The notes under the pieces were generated by a model. The model saw only the letters and a program-made list of their open reading frames with translations. It did not search any database and was not told where the DNA came from. Source: Pseudomonas reidholzensis (GTDB lineage: Bacteria > Pseudomonadota > Gammaproteobacteria > Pseudomonadales > Pseudomonadaceae). Taken from it: a DNA stretch of 64,000 nt. Below are positions 1 to 8,391 of the stretch, one piece after another. The translations under genes were made by a program, and so were the position numbers. The stretch spans positions 62,001 to 126,000 of the forward strand of contig NZ_UNOZ01000020.1 of assembly GCF_900536025.1 (NCBI RefSeq), in the 5' to 3' direction. Within the stretch, counting starts at the first letter, position 1. Each line of letters starts with the position of its first letter.

Positions 1-1
1 A

Positions 2-355
2 GCTGGCCCGTTCACGCTCGACGGTCTGCACATCAACTACCAGTCCCGCGCTGGCGTCATGGATGTCATGGAGCAGGTGCTCGAAGAGCCCGAGTACGCG
101 ACGTACGTAGTGATCGAAAAGGCCTACGCATTCGGACCCGACAAGTTCGTCCTGGTCATTTCCACAGGCGAAAGCGGCAACAGCTGCCCTGCCACGACTT
201 ACGCGGTGAGCTTCGACACCAAGACAGAATCCGTCGACGGCAAGGCATCGGTTGACGGCTGCTCGGAGAATGTTGAATCGCTGGCGGACGGGAACAAGCT
301 GATCGTCAAGAAAGAAGGTGCAGCTACAGCGGTGTACAACGGGTCGGTTCAGTAA
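2..355 (+). CDS. Hypothetical protein, 5' end outside window
   Basis: The reading frame is open from base 2, so the gene starts left of the window; the ATG at 59 is probably internal. The visible 117 residues form a small acidic, soluble-looking protein with two cysteines and no transmembrane segment or recognisable motif. I do not recognise a family. It lies at the left edge of a decayed prophage region and points the same way as the phage genes to its right. A REP pair follows its stop, so it probably ends its own transcript. The frame is sound because codon use is consistent; the function is unknown. Confidence 0.55.
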   Translation, partial: AGPFTLDGLHINYQSRAGVMDVMEQVLEEPEYATYVVIEKAYAFGPDKFVLVISTGESGNSCPATTYAVSFDTKTESVDGKASVDGCSENVESLADGNKLIVKKEGAATAVYNGSVQ

Positions 356-405
356 GGACCATCCCTTTCAAGGTGTTCTGAAATTGCGCTTGGCGTGAGC
401 TCGCC

Positions 406-553
406 GGGGCCGCTACGCAGCCCTTTCGCGACACAAGGCCGCTCCCACATGGACGGCGCCTTGCAGTATTTTTGGCGTATTGAGCAAAAAATGGGCACCA
501 CGCACTCCTGTGGGAGCGGCCTTGTGTCGCGAAAGGGGCGCGCAGCGGCCCCA
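406..553. repeat. REP pair (inverted, BIME-like)
   Basis: Two REP-type palindromes face each other: GGGGCCGCTACGCAGCCC plus the GCGACACAAGGCCGCTCCCACA arm (406-449), and the reverse-complementary arm beginning TGTGGGAGCGGCC (508-553). They are separated by about 58 bases. Long frames that cross this stretch are not coding. Confidence 0.85.
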
Positions 554-691
554 GCGGGCTCGAGCCAAGGACAGATTCAGGAAAAATACAAAGACCTTGA
601 AAGGGATGGCAGTAAGGACGAAATCAGATCAAGAGCCCGGCATACAAGGACGGGTTGCCGGCACCGTAGCCCATCGAGACCGCACCGCAGT

Positions 692-1303
692 CAATGGCCC
701 ATTCTGTGCGCCAACACGGGTGACTGCCTTATTTTCTGGGCCCTTGGTGGCGGCTACACCACCAACCTCGACAAGGCCGAGATGTTCACCCAGGAACAGG
801 CCTGCGACCACTGGGAAACAGACATTCCATGGCCGAAGGACTACGTCGACGCCCGCGCACACCTCGGCGTAGACCACCAGTACATCAGCCTGGACGAAGC
901 CCGCGGCCTGCTTAGCCCCGGATGCTCTGTTGTCCTGCAAATCCCTGGGCACTGGAACGGGAACGACATTGCCTTGGCCCATTGGCCAATCGGCCATACC
1001 TACCGATTCGAGAAGGCCCACCGCCTCACACTTGAGGCCGCCCAGGCGATCGGCAATACGCCCGAGGAGGCAGTGATCTGGCCAGTGGCTTACCTCGAGG
1101 CAAAGGCCCGGCGCCTGGTGCACAAGCGAGACATGAATATCAAAGAGGCCCTGCAAGGAACCGGCATTGAGCTTGTGAGGCCCAGGAAGCAGCGCAAAGC
1201 CTGGGAGCGCCCGCTTAATTGCCACGGCTGCGGACGCTTCATCAGCTGGGACGGCCGATTCCTCAACGACTGCCAGAACTGCGGCGCTAACAACTGCCCA
1301 TGA
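692..1303 (+). CDS. Phage-associated hypothetical protein with C-terminal zinc ribbon
   Basis: The frame is open from 395, but its first ~100 codons run through a REP pair and do not look like protein. Recognisable sequence begins near 692 (ILCANTGDCLIFWALGGGYT). It is followed by a repeated module in which a tryptophan- and histidine-rich stretch appears twice. The C terminus has CHGCG and CQNCG pairs spaced like a zinc ribbon. Proteins of this layout occur in Pseudomonas prophages next to the integrase; their role is unknown. No ATG, GTG or TTG lies at the expected N terminus, so the original start may have been lost when REP sequence entered. The gene may therefore be broken at its 5' end. 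Confidence 0.5.
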   Translation, partial: QWPILCANTGDCLIFWALGGGYTTNLDKAEMFTQEQACDHWETDIPWPKDYVDARAHLGVDHQYISLDEARGLLSPGCSVVLQIPGHWNGNDIALAHWPIGHTYRFEKAHRLTLEAAQAIGNTPEEAVIWPVAYLEAKARRLVHKRDMNIKEALQGTGIELVRPRKQRKAWERPLNCHGCGRFISWDGRFLNDCQNCGANNCP

Positions 1304-1425
1304 CCCTCCCGCGCTGACCGCCAGCGCCTTCCCCTATTCAACGATAACGCCTCCCCGGCGCGCATGGCGGAAGTAATCGGTAAAAACTACCTGTGAAGGT
1401 ATGGCTTGACAATCGAGCTCACAGA

Positions 1426-2544
1426 TTAATCATCCGTAGCTGAAGAGTTTTGATCTCGGTCAGGGGACTGTATCCCATACTTTTGTGCAACGATATCGAA
1501 CAGCTGCTCTCTGGTAATTTCCTCGCCATCTGCATAAGCGATATCTTGATACAATGCTTTAACCTTATCATCCCTGTACGGATCAGGTAACTGAGCCCCC
1601 TTGAGCATTGAATATTTCTCTACAAAATACTTTAACCCACTTCCCTTTTCGCTGAGGCAATTAATAAAAATGCAACACATCTCGTCATTGCTTAATTGCG
1701 CTCTGAGAATGCTTGCATACACACGTTGATCTGAGTAATTTCTAACACTTTTGCGAATACGCATACCTGGAAGAGCACTTTCTCGCAGCCCACTAGTAGC
1801 GCCGTAGCTTTCAATAAACTTTAAAAGCTGATGTAGATTTCTAAAGTAGCTAGACATTCCTATGGAGTAGTTTTCGGAGTAAGTCTCAACGTTTACCTTG
1901 ATAAGATCGACCTCATTCTTCCCATGCGTAGCCCTTGGGAGAAACGAATTTTTAACCCAAGCAAAGCATTTCTCACCAGTTATTACTTCGTTGGTATTAC
2001 GCACCTGCACCCTAACCAATAAAGCCTGCTGACGATGGGTATCCAAAAGTCGGAAAAAAGTAGATTCGAAATTTTGCCTCTCTACTGCGGAATTCTGCTT
2101 CTCGAATATCCTACTTTGCAACCGCTGATTTTTATTTGCTTCCCGTGCCTCTTCTCGTGCGAGTGCCAAGTCCTGCCTCTGCAGCACCAAGTTAATTAAA
2201 ACCGCCAAAAACGCCACAAAACTCAGGAGCGGATTTAATATACCACCAACAAAATCCCCAATCTGCCCCCAGTAAGCGGCCGACTCATAGTTTCGTATTT
2301 TAAACCAAGGTATATCAGCACCAAACTGGAAGTGATAGAGAGCAGCCCCAACGATAAAAGCAATAACGAAAATAGCTCCCGCCGCCAATAAGTATACATA
2401 TTTACTCTTCAGCCAATACCAGGCACCGACAGCCTTTGATTTCATGCTGTCTAAATCCTCCCGAGACAACACCCCCCATAAATCTTCTAAATTCTCAAAT
2501 TCATCTCTTTTCTTGGCAGGTGCCATAGGTATCCGAATTCTCAT
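1426..2544 (-). CDS. Putative phage abortive infection protein (putAbiC-like)
   Basis: A 372-residue protein with two N-terminal membrane segments (about residues 47-70 and 90-115). A charged coiled coil follows (LQRQDLALAREEAREANKNQ), then FESTFFRLLDTHRQQ. The C-terminal half contains SSYFRNLHQLLKFIES and YASILRAQLSNDEMCCIFINC. This order matches the putative phage abortive-infection family (putAbiC), as I recall it. I chose the ATG at 2544 because GGGAGGGGAAG precedes it; the longer frame adds an arginine-rich tail without sense. It is AT-rich and runs against the flanking phage genes, which suggests a separately acquired defence cargo gene. The exact mechanism in this family is not established. 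Confidence 0.65.
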   Translation of the reverse strand: MRIRIPMAPAKKRDEFENLEDLWGVLSREDLDSMKSKAVGAWYWLKSKYVYLLAAGAIFVIAFIVGAALYHFQFGADIPWFKIRNYESAAYWGQIGDFVGGILNPLLSFVAFLAVLINLVLQRQDLALAREEAREANKNQRLQSRIFEKQNSAVERQNFESTFFRLLDTHRQQALLVRVQVRNTNEVITGEKCFAWVKNSFLPRATHGKNEVDLIKVNVETYSENYSIGMSSYFRNLHQLLKFIESYGATSGLRESALPGMRIRKSVRNYSDQRVYASILRAQLSNDEMCCIFINCLSEKGSGLKYFVEKYSMLKGAQLPDPYRDDKVKALYQDIAYADGEEITREQLFDIVAQKYGIQSPDRDQNSSATDD

Positions 2545-2645
2545 TTCTTCCCCTCCCAGAAAAAAGGCGGATGGTAGCAAAAAAACATCACCAAGCGTCG
2601 AGGGTATGATCCGGGATGTTTTCCCCGTTCCCCCACGCGAACTGA

Positions 2646-2918
2646 ATGGATCAGAGCGTCGGCAGCGACACCTACATCGCAATGAGCAAGGGCCATCACG
2701 ACCTCGATGTGTTCATGGCTGAAGCCGTGAAGGAATGCCCAGGCTGGTTCCTGGGCGGCCCGCAGCACAAATGGTGCAAGACGGTGCCGGACCGATCGGG
2801 CGAGTTTGCGCACCGATACGTATTCGTCGAGGAAGGCACGCCAGGCGCATGGCCGGCGACCTACTGCTGGGAGTTCGGCGAGGACTACAAGCGTTACAAC
2901 GACGAGGTGCAGCCATGA
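2646..2918 (+). CDS. Small phage-associated hypothetical protein
   Basis: A 90-residue aromatic-rich soluble protein (WPATYCWEFGEDYKRYNDEV near the C terminus). A TGA immediately precedes the ATG at 2646, so the start is there or at Met13, whose context MSKGHHDLDVFMAEA resembles the N terminus of similar prophage proteins. No good Shine-Dalgarno is visible for either. Its stop overlaps the next start as ATGA, so it opens a set of five coupled genes ending at 4264. Function unknown; proteins like this sit in the early region of Pseudomonas prophages near xis and int. Confidence 0.6.
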   Translation: MDQSVGSDTYIAMSKGHHDLDVFMAEAVKECPGWFLGGPQHKWCKTVPDRSGEFAHRYVFVEEGTPGAWPATYCWEFGEDYKRYNDEVQP

Positions 2919-3271
2919 CCCGCCTCGCCCTCTGCCTCCTGCTGCTGGCCACCTTGGCCGGCTGCCAAGGGGAAGCCGAATCAACCACGCGCGCCGGTTC
3001 CGACTTCAAGGTTGACCGGCTCTTCAAGGTCGATGGCTGCACCGTCTACCGCTTCCACGACGGTGGCCGGGCCAGGTACTTCACCAACTGCGCAGGCTCG
3101 ACCCAGTGGGAAGAGAGCTGCGGGAAGAACTGCTCGCAACAGAATGGCGTGGCCGGAAGCACTCACCAGGCCGGCAACGAGCGCCAGCTCTCCCCGCACG
3201 AACAGCAGGACAACGGAGCTACACCCGCACTGGCGCCTGGGCGCTGGAATCAACTGAGGTATTCGATGTGA
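2915..3271 (+). CDS. Small prophage lipoprotein
   Basis: A 118-residue protein beginning with a short signal peptide and lipobox (LLLLATLAGC), so Cys19 is likely lipidated. The mature part has FKVDGCTVYRFHDGG, YFTNC and ESCGKNC, a cysteine pattern typical of small prophage-encoded lipoproteins in Pseudomonas. The start overlaps the preceding stop (ATGA), which indicates translational coupling. The C-terminal third is polar and low in complexity. It may act at the envelope during lysogeny, for instance in exclusion, but nothing in the sequence proves that. Confidence 0.65.
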   Translation: MTRLALCLLLLATLAGCQGEAESTTRAGSDFKVDRLFKVDGCTVYRFHDGGRARYFTNCAGSTQWEESCGKNCSQQNGVAGSTHQAGNERQLSPHEQQDNGATPALAPGRWNQLRYSM

Positions 3272-3648
3272 GTGAAATGGTTGAAGTCAGAGCCAGGGAA
3301 TTGACCGGGCATGCGCTCGACTACTGCACCCTGGTGGCGAGCGGTAAACAGGCTCGGATGACTGAATCCGGGGTTCGACTGGCAATTGGCGGAAGCGTTT
3401 TCAAGCACTTTAGCCCCACATCGGACAGCCGATTGGCCAGCGAACAAATACTAACCCATAGGGTGCGCTTCGATGAGCTGCTTCCCGGATATGCGTTCTC
3501 GGCAAGAGTCGGTGACGTGGTCTGCGGAGGAGAAACAATCGACATAGCCGCCTGCCGCGCAATCGTCGTTGCATCGCTTGGTGAGGCATTTGCCTTGCCT
3601 CGCCATGTGGCGCCTGGGCGCTGGATTGATGAGAGGGATGAGCTGTGA
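3268..3648 (+). CDS. NinX/DUF2591-like phage protein
   Basis: A 126-residue protein starting at GTG 3268, which overlaps the previous stop (GTGA) and has GAGG nine bases upstream; ATG 3277 is an alternative. It begins with a short motif like that of its neighbour at 3863 (VRARELTGHALDYC versus VKTKDLVGEALGWAV). It ends with an AACRAIVVASLGEAFALP segment matching PAACRAIVAHKLGDTVQVP there. The two are therefore related, and both resemble the NinX/DUF2591 family of phage early proteins. The family's role is unknown. Confidence 0.65.
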   Translation: MSEMVEVRARELTGHALDYCTLVASGKQARMTESGVRLAIGGSVFKHFSPTSDSRLASEQILTHRVRFDELLPGYAFSARVGDVVCGGETIDIAACRAIVVASLGEAFALPRHVAPGRWIDERDEL

Positions 3649-3866
3649 GCGAGTTCACTGATACGCAGCGCTTGGACTTCATGCTGAGCAAATTCCGAAA
3701 GGTGGTGGTTGAGGTCTTGCCATTCGGCGGAAGGGACATCTATGTCGAAGAAGGATTCATGGGCAACAAGACGTACGGAGCAGTCAGGCTGACCAACCCG
3801 AGTGTCCAAGAAGAGGATCAGGCAAAAAGAATGGCGATCGATATCGCGCTGCAGGTTCAGCGATGA
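3645..3866 (+). CDS. Small phage protein, hypothetical
   Basis: A 73-residue protein read from a GTG start that overlaps the preceding stop (GTGA). It begins SEFTDTQRLDFMLSKFRKVV, typical of short early-region phage proteins of the NinX neighbourhood. It shows no signal peptide or membrane segment. Its stop overlaps the next ATG, so it is translationally coupled on both sides. The coupling and coherent codon use make it a real gene despite its length. Function unknown. Confidence 0.6.
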   Translation: MSEFTDTQRLDFMLSKFRKVVVEVLPFGGRDIYVEEGFMGNKTYGAVRLTNPSVQEEDQAKRMAIDIALQVQR

Positions 3867-4264
3867 CCAACCTGATCAACGTGAAGACGAAAGACCTGGT
3901 CGGCGAGGCGCTGGGGTGGGCAGTCGGCAAGGCTGAAGGGCTGGATCTGCACCTGGCCGAGCCCGGCTACAACGGCGTGCCCTGGCGAGTGTTCGCCCGG
4001 TACCGCGCCACGGTGACCGAGCGCACTGAGCGGTACAACCCGTGGGAGGACTGGGCGCTGGGTGGCCTGCTGGTCGAGAAGCACAACGTCAGCCTGCACT
4101 GCCCGCAGCACGACGGTGACTTCTGGGCGGCCTGGATCACTCATGACGGCAAAGACGTTGCCCAAGGTTCGGAGCTGGCACTGCCAGCAGCATGCCGCGC
4201 CATCGTAGCCCACAAGCTCGGCGATACCGTCCAGGTGCCGAAGGAGCTGATACAAGCATTTTAA
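3863..4264 (+). CDS. NinX/DUF2591 family phage protein
   Basis: A 133-residue soluble protein beginning MTNLINVKTKDLVGEALGWA and ending in a conserved AACRAIVAHKLGD segment. This is the typical two-end signature of the NinX/DUF2591 phage family. It overlaps the upstream gene by four bases (ATGA) and closes the five-gene coupled set. Tryptophan-rich central sequence (NPWEDWALGGLLVEKH) suits a small globular domain. It is a paralogue of the product at 3268. The position just left of xis/int is where such genes sit in Pseudomonas prophages. Confidence 0.7.
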   Translation: MTNLINVKTKDLVGEALGWAVGKAEGLDLHLAEPGYNGVPWRVFARYRATVTERTERYNPWEDWALGGLLVEKHNVSLHCPQHDGDFWAAWITHDGKDVAQGSELALPAACRAIVAHKLGDTVQVPKELIQAF

Positions 4265-4303
4265 GACTCAACCCTACCTCGGGAAGAGCTTAATCAATAG
4301 GCT

Positions 4304-4816
4304 TTACCCTGTTGGGGCATCAATCTCCTGAACACCTTGCTTTGACTCCAGAAAAAACCAAACACTAAACAACGCGCTTGGATTCCTTTTAAAAAACCAG
4401 AAATGGAATAACTCCAATAACGCCCCTTGAATGGTACAAAAAAATACGACCCAAACAAGGCCAGAAACCGACAAGTCAAACAGCCAACCTATAAACACAA
4501 CCGTATACATGTTTATGGCGTTATTGAATGCATGCCGCAGGTACCAGTCAACCGGCGCACCCCAAAGCGAAACCAGCTCGGGATGGTCATGACTAATAAT
4601 TCTGTGGAACAAACCAGAAAATCCGAAAGGAAGTAAAAACGCAGGTAAGCATATCCCAACAGACAATACAAAAAGCTTCCAGAAATCGAGCCTTTCGAAC
4701 AATGCTCCATCCCATAGAAACACAATTAAGAATCCAGGGATGACGAGCCCAAACAGACCCGCACCAATATTAGCAGCAACTGAAAGTTTCATCTTTTCTA
4801 AGTTTTGTATGTCCAT
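4304..4816 (-). CDS. AT-rich hypothetical membrane protein
   Basis: A 170-residue protein started at ATG 4816 after GGGGAAGGA; the same frame stays open far upstream but that part is antisense to another gene. It is strongly hydrophobic with about four membrane segments (LFGLVIPGFLIVFLW, LFVLSVGICLPAFLLPFGF, MYTVVFIGWLFDLSVSGLVW and a following one). Base composition is clearly more AT-rich than the flanking phage genes and the direction is opposite. That pattern is typical of prophage cargo ('moron') genes. A role in superinfection exclusion or another defence function is possible but only suggested by position. Confidence 0.6.
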   Translation of the reverse strand: MDIQNLEKMKLSVAANIGAGLFGLVIPGFLIVFLWDGALFERLDFWKLFVLSVGICLPAFLLPFGFSGLFHRIISHDHPELVSLWGAPVDWYLRHAFNNAINMYTVVFIGWLFDLSVSGLVWVVFFCTIQGALLELFHFWFFKRNPSALFSVWFFLESKQGVQEIDAPTG

Positions 4817-4867
4817 TCCTTCCCCTTTAGATCTTTTCACTTCCTGTCGAAACAAGGAATCGCTTTT

Positions 4868-5419
4868 ATGATCATCGATAACGTGATGACCGACAAGATC
4901 ACTCTTCACGACCTGGGCTTCGTTCAGGTCCAGCTGCAGGGCGAGCAGCGCTTGCATGTTTGGCATCCTGACCTGCCGCGACGCAGCTGCTTCGAGCATT
5001 CGGCCATCCACGATCACCGCTTCAACTTCATTTCCCGGGTGCTGGTCGGCACGCAGATCAACCACTGCTACTGGATGATGAGCAACCCCGATGGTGAGTT
5101 TGTTCTGTACCTGCACGAAGGCAAGCGCACCGCCAGCGGCGGTCGGCCATGGACACCGGACGGACGCGCAGACCTGGTGCACGAAACCACCTTCAAGATC
5201 GAGGCCGGCAACGACTACAACACCCAGGCCTACGAATTCCACCGCACCGAGCCTGGCGGAGATGGCCGTGTGGCCACGATCATGCAGAAGCGCGGCGACT
5301 ACCGGCGAGGCGCCCACTCCACCTGCCGCTACGGCATCCAGCCGGACACAGACTTTGATCGCTACCAGTGGCCCGCCGCGCGACTCTGGGAAGTCGTGCG
5401 CGAAGTGCTGCTGGCCTGA
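4868..5419 (+). CDS. Prophage-associated cupin-like hypothetical protein
   Basis: A 183-residue protein. I start it at ATG 4868 (MIIDNVMTDKITLHDLG), since the 21 codons before it are low quality and AAGGA lies upstream. It contains histidines arranged as in small beta-barrel folds (HVWHPDLPRR, HSAIHDHRFNF, HEGKR, and YEFHRTEP towards the C terminus). This makes a cupin-like fold plausible, possibly metal-binding. It ends with an amphipathic helix (RLWEVVREVLLA). It is 40 bases upstream of the broken excisionase. The family is common beside Pseudomonas prophage integrases; no activity is known to me. Confidence 0.6.
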   Translation: MIIDNVMTDKITLHDLGFVQVQLQGEQRLHVWHPDLPRRSCFEHSAIHDHRFNFISRVLVGTQINHCYWMMSNPDGEFVLYLHEGKRTASGGRPWTPDGRADLVHETTFKIEAGNDYNTQAYEFHRTEPGGDGRVATIMQKRGDYRRGAHSTCRYGIQPDTDFDRYQWPAARLWEVVREVLLA

Positions 5420-5458
5420 CCACCAAACTGCCGCCACCGGCGGCGTGGAGACCATCCC

Positions 5459-5791
5459 ATGAAAGCCCAAGAAACCGCTGAGGTCGACAAGGTCACTGAA
5501 AAGCTGATGGCCGAGCTGATCGGCTGCACCAAACGCGCCCTTGAAGGCCGGCGCCTGCGGGGGGCAATCCCCTAAGGCGTCTGGATGAAACACGGCGGCC
5601 GGATCATCTACAGCAAAAAGAGGTATGACGAATGGCTGGAAAGCCAATGGATTTACCCCCAGGCATTGACGTCCACTATGGCTCGCTCAGGCTCCGGTTC
5701 ATGTGGGAAGGTTCTCGCCGAAGTGAGACCCTTCCCTACCCCCCGACACAAAAAGGCATCAAGGCTGCATCCCAGCTTCGCGATCAAGTAA
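5459..5791 (+). pseudogene. Excisionase-like gene interrupted by TAA
   Basis: From ATG 5459 (GGAG seven to ten bases upstream) the frame reads MKAQETAEVDKV and then AELIGCTKRALEGRRLRGAIP. It meets TAA at 5573-5575 and continues in the same frame as GVWMKHGGRIIYSKKRYDEW. The two halves join into the usual small winged-helix recombination directionality factor: a helix-turn-helix rich in Arg/Lys, then a 'hGGRIIYS..RYDEWLESQW' wing. The stop falls exactly where one residue (probably Gln, Glu or Lys) would stand, so it is a nonsense mutation. Its 3' end overlaps the integrase start. Excision activity is expected to be lost. Confidence 0.75.
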
Positions 5792-6631
5792 CCAGCCTGA
5801 TCAAGTTTAACCTCCTCGATCACGACAAATACGCGGAGCTATTTCCAAGCTCCGCCGCGGTTGTGGGCGGCGTCCCGACCTTCGGCGAATACGCGCAGCT
5901 ATGGCTGGACAGTCGGGAAATCACCGCCGGCACCCGCCTCAACTACAAAGGCACCCCGAACTTGTACTGGGTCCCTCACCTCGCCCTGGTTCGAATCGAT
6001 CTGATCACCACAACCCTGCTTCGCCGAATCGTCGCGGCGATGGACTGGACATCTTCTTCGGTCAAGCGCAACGCGATGGTGAAGCTGTCGACCATTCTCC
6101 GTGCTGCTGTCTTGGACGGGCTCATCACGCGGAATCCTGCGGAGGCCATTCAACTGCCGGCGCGTGCGGCGGACGATCGCGCTGGGGATAGTTGAGGAGC
6201 GGACTAAAACCGGCAGGGATAGGTTCGTGTTGCTGAACGAGAGAGCGCTGCACGCCCTAGAATTCGCGAGGGAGTACGCCGAGCGACGGAAGCTAGGTAA
6301 GGGGCAATTCACTGAATCTCCATTCGTCTTCCCACCAGGGAAGAACGGCGATTATGTCAAGCAGACCTCAGATCTGCACCACCAATGGCGGCCGGTCATC
6401 AAAGGGTTGGGGATCAGGTACCGTCCACCGTATAACTGCCGCCACACCTATGCGACAATATGCTTAATGTCTGGTCTCAACCCCGCATTCATCGCCCAAC
6501 AGCTCGGGCATAGCGTGCAGATGCTCTTATCGACGTATGCGCGCTGGATTAACTCGTCCAACGACTGGCAGGAGCTGGAAAAGCTTCAGATTGGTCCGAA
6601 ATTGGTCCGAAGCTGCGACGAAGCCACGTAA
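5632..6631 (+). pseudogene. Phage tyrosine integrase with internal deletion and frameshift
   Basis: The first part (5632-6195, start ATG after AAGAGG) encodes the N-terminal arm-binding and SAM-like core-binding regions, ending NPAEAIQLPARA and then a stop. The C-terminal catalytic part continues in another frame from about 6173 (GIVEERTKTGRDRFVLLNE). It reaches YNCRHTYATICLMSGLNPAF, QQLGHS and the nucleophile motif STYARW. The stretch that should carry the first catalytic Arg is missing between them. From my memory of the family about 70 residues are gone. The junction (about 6160-6180) is out of frame. Recombinase activity should be abolished, leaving the prophage fixed. The 3' end is 20 bases from ybiT. 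Confidence 0.85.
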
Positions 6632-6651
6632 GTTATTGATAGGTAAGCCCT

Positions 6652-8238
6652 TTGATCTCCACCGCTAACATCACCATGCAATTCGGCGCCAAGCCGCTGT
6701 TCGAGAACGTCTCGGTCAAATTCAACAACGGCAACCGCTACGGCCTGATCGGCGCCAACGGCTGCGGCAAGTCGACCTTCATGAAGATCCTCGGCGGCGA
6801 CCTGGAGTCGTCCGGCGGCCAAGTGATGCTCGAGCCGAACACCCGCCTGGGCAAGCTGCGCCAGGACCAGTTCGCCTACGAGGACTTCACCGTGATCGAC
6901 ACGGTGATCATGGGCCACGAGCAACTGTTCAAGGTCAAGGCCGAGCGTGACCGCATCTACTCGCTGCCAGAAATGAGCGAAGAAGACGGCATGGCCGTCG
7001 CCGAGCTCGAGACCGAGTTCGCCGAAATGGACGGCTACACCGCCGATTCGCGCGCCGGTGAGCTGCTGCTGGGCCTGGGTATTCCGCTGGAACAGCACAA
7101 CGGCCCGATGAGCGAAGTCGCTCCAGGCTGGAAACTGCGTGTGCTGCTGGCCCAGGCGCTGTTCTCGGATCCGGACGTGCTGCTGCTCGACGAACCGACC
7201 AACCACCTGGACATCAACACCATTCGCTGGCTGGAAACCATTCTCACGGCGCGTAACAGCACCATGATCATCATTTCCCACGACCGGCACTTCCTCAACA
7301 GCGTCTGCACCCACATGGCCGATCTGGACTACGGCGAGCTGCGCCTGTTCCCGGGCAACTATGACGAGTACATGACCGCGGCCACCCAGTCGCGCGAGCA
7401 GCTGCTGTCGGACAACGCCAAGAAAAAGGCCCAGATCGCCGAACTGCAGACCTTCGTCAGCCGCTTCTCGGCCAACGCGTCCAAGGCCAAGCAGGCCACC
7501 TCGCGTGCCAAGCAGATCGACAAGATCCAGCTGGCCGAGGTCAAGCCGTCGAGCCGGGTCAGCCCGTTCATTCGCTTCGAGCAGAACAAGAAGCTGCACC
7601 GTCAGGCCGTGACCGTCGAGAAGATGGCCAAGGCGTTCGACGCAAAAGTCCTGTTCAAGGACTTCAGCTTCACCGTAGAAGCCGGCGAGCGCGTCGCGAT
7701 CATCGGCCCCAACGGTATCGGCAAGACCACCCTGCTGCGCACCATGGTCGGTGAAATGAAGCCGGACGCCGGTGCGGTCAAGTGGACCGACAGCGCCGAA
7801 GTCGGCTACTACGCGCAGGACCATGCGCACGACTTCGAAGACGACGCCACCCTGTTCGAGTGGATGGGCCAGTGGACCCAGGGCGAGCAGATGATCCGTG
7901 GCACCCTGGGCCGGATGCTGTTCTCCAACGACGAGATCCTCAAGTCGGTCAAGGTGATTTCCGGTGGTGAGCAAGGCCGTATGCTGTTCGGCAAGCTGAT
8001 CCTGCAAAAGCCCAACGTACTGGTGATGGACGAACCGACCAACCACCTGGACATGGAGTCGATCGAGGCGCTCAACCTGGCGCTGGAAAACTACCCGGGC
8101 ACCCTGCTGTTCGTCAGCCACGACCGTGAGTTCGTGTCGTCGCTGGCCACCCGCATCATCGAGCTGACGCCCGAAGGTGTGGTGGACTTCAGCGGTACCT
8201 ACGACGATTACCTGCGCAGCCAGGGTGTCGTGGTCTAA
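6652..8238 (+). CDS. ybiT: ABC-F family ATPase YbiT
   Basis: A 528-residue soluble duplicated ATPase, close throughout to E. coli YbiT. The first nucleotide-binding domain has Walker [10 protein letters not shown] (residues 34-42), a signature region and [12 protein letters not shown] charged linker (about 240-310) follows. The second domain has [17 protein letters not shown] and [10 protein letters not shown]. There are no membrane segments. ABC-F proteins bind the ribosomal E site and relieve stalled translation; YbiT's exact task is less clear. The start is TTG at 6652 with AGGTAAG upstream. Only 20 bases separate it from the integrase remnant, so its native 5' region may have been altered by prophage integration. 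Confidence 0.93.
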   Translation: MISTANITMQFGAKPLFENVSVKFNNGNRYGLIGANGCGKSTFMKILGGDLESSGGQVMLEPNTRLGKLRQDQFAYEDFTVIDTVIMGHEQLFKVKAERDRIYSLPEMSEEDGMAVAELETEFAEMDGYTADSRAGELLLGLGIPLEQHNGPMSEVAPGWKLRVLLAQALFSDPDVLLLDEPTNHLDINTIRWLETILTARNSTMIIISHDRHFLNSVCTHMADLDYGELRLFPGNYDEYMTAATQSREQLLSDNAKKKAQIAELQTFVSRFSANASKAKQATSRAKQIDKIQLAEVKPSSRVSPFIRFEQNKKLHRQAVTVEKMAKAFDAKVLFKDFSFTVEAGERVAIIGPNGIGKTTLLRTMVGEMKPDAGAVKWTDSAEVGYYAQDHAHDFEDDATLFEWMGQWTQGEQMIRGTLGRMLFSNDEILKSVKVISGGEQGRMLFGKLILQKPNVLVMDEPTNHLDMESIEALNLALENYPGTLLFVSHDREFVSSLATRIIELTPEGVVDFSGTYDDYLRSQGVVV

Positions 8239-8250
8239 GACCGATGCTTC

Positions 8251-8272
8251 TGGGGCCGCTTTTGCGGCCCCA
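8251..8272 (+). terminator. GC-rich hairpin after ybiT
   Basis: A perfect stem GGGGCCGC / GCGGCCCC with a TTTT loop begins 12 bases after the ybiT stop. There is no downstream T-run, so termination would be weak or Rho-assisted. Confidence 0.45.
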
Positions 8273-8391
8273 GCTTCAAGCGGGTCCCGGATGTGGGTAC
8301 CGCTCACGAAAAACTAGTTAGCCTGCTTTCTTTTCCCCCGTACAATGGCCATCATGGTTTCACGCCCAACCGCCCTCCCGCGAACGAGCCC

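Noticed and set aside
395..691. 5' extension of the phage zinc-ribbon gene
   Set aside because: It reads through a REP pair and gives repetitive basic sequence, so it is not taken as coding.
5985..6005. GGTTCGAATC resembling a tRNA T-arm and possible att site
   Set aside because: It is inside the integrase coding part and no cloverleaf can be built around it.
8311..8346. Possible sigma70 promoter (TACAAT at 8341) before the MFS gene
   Set aside because: No -35 box at proper spacing; too weak to list.
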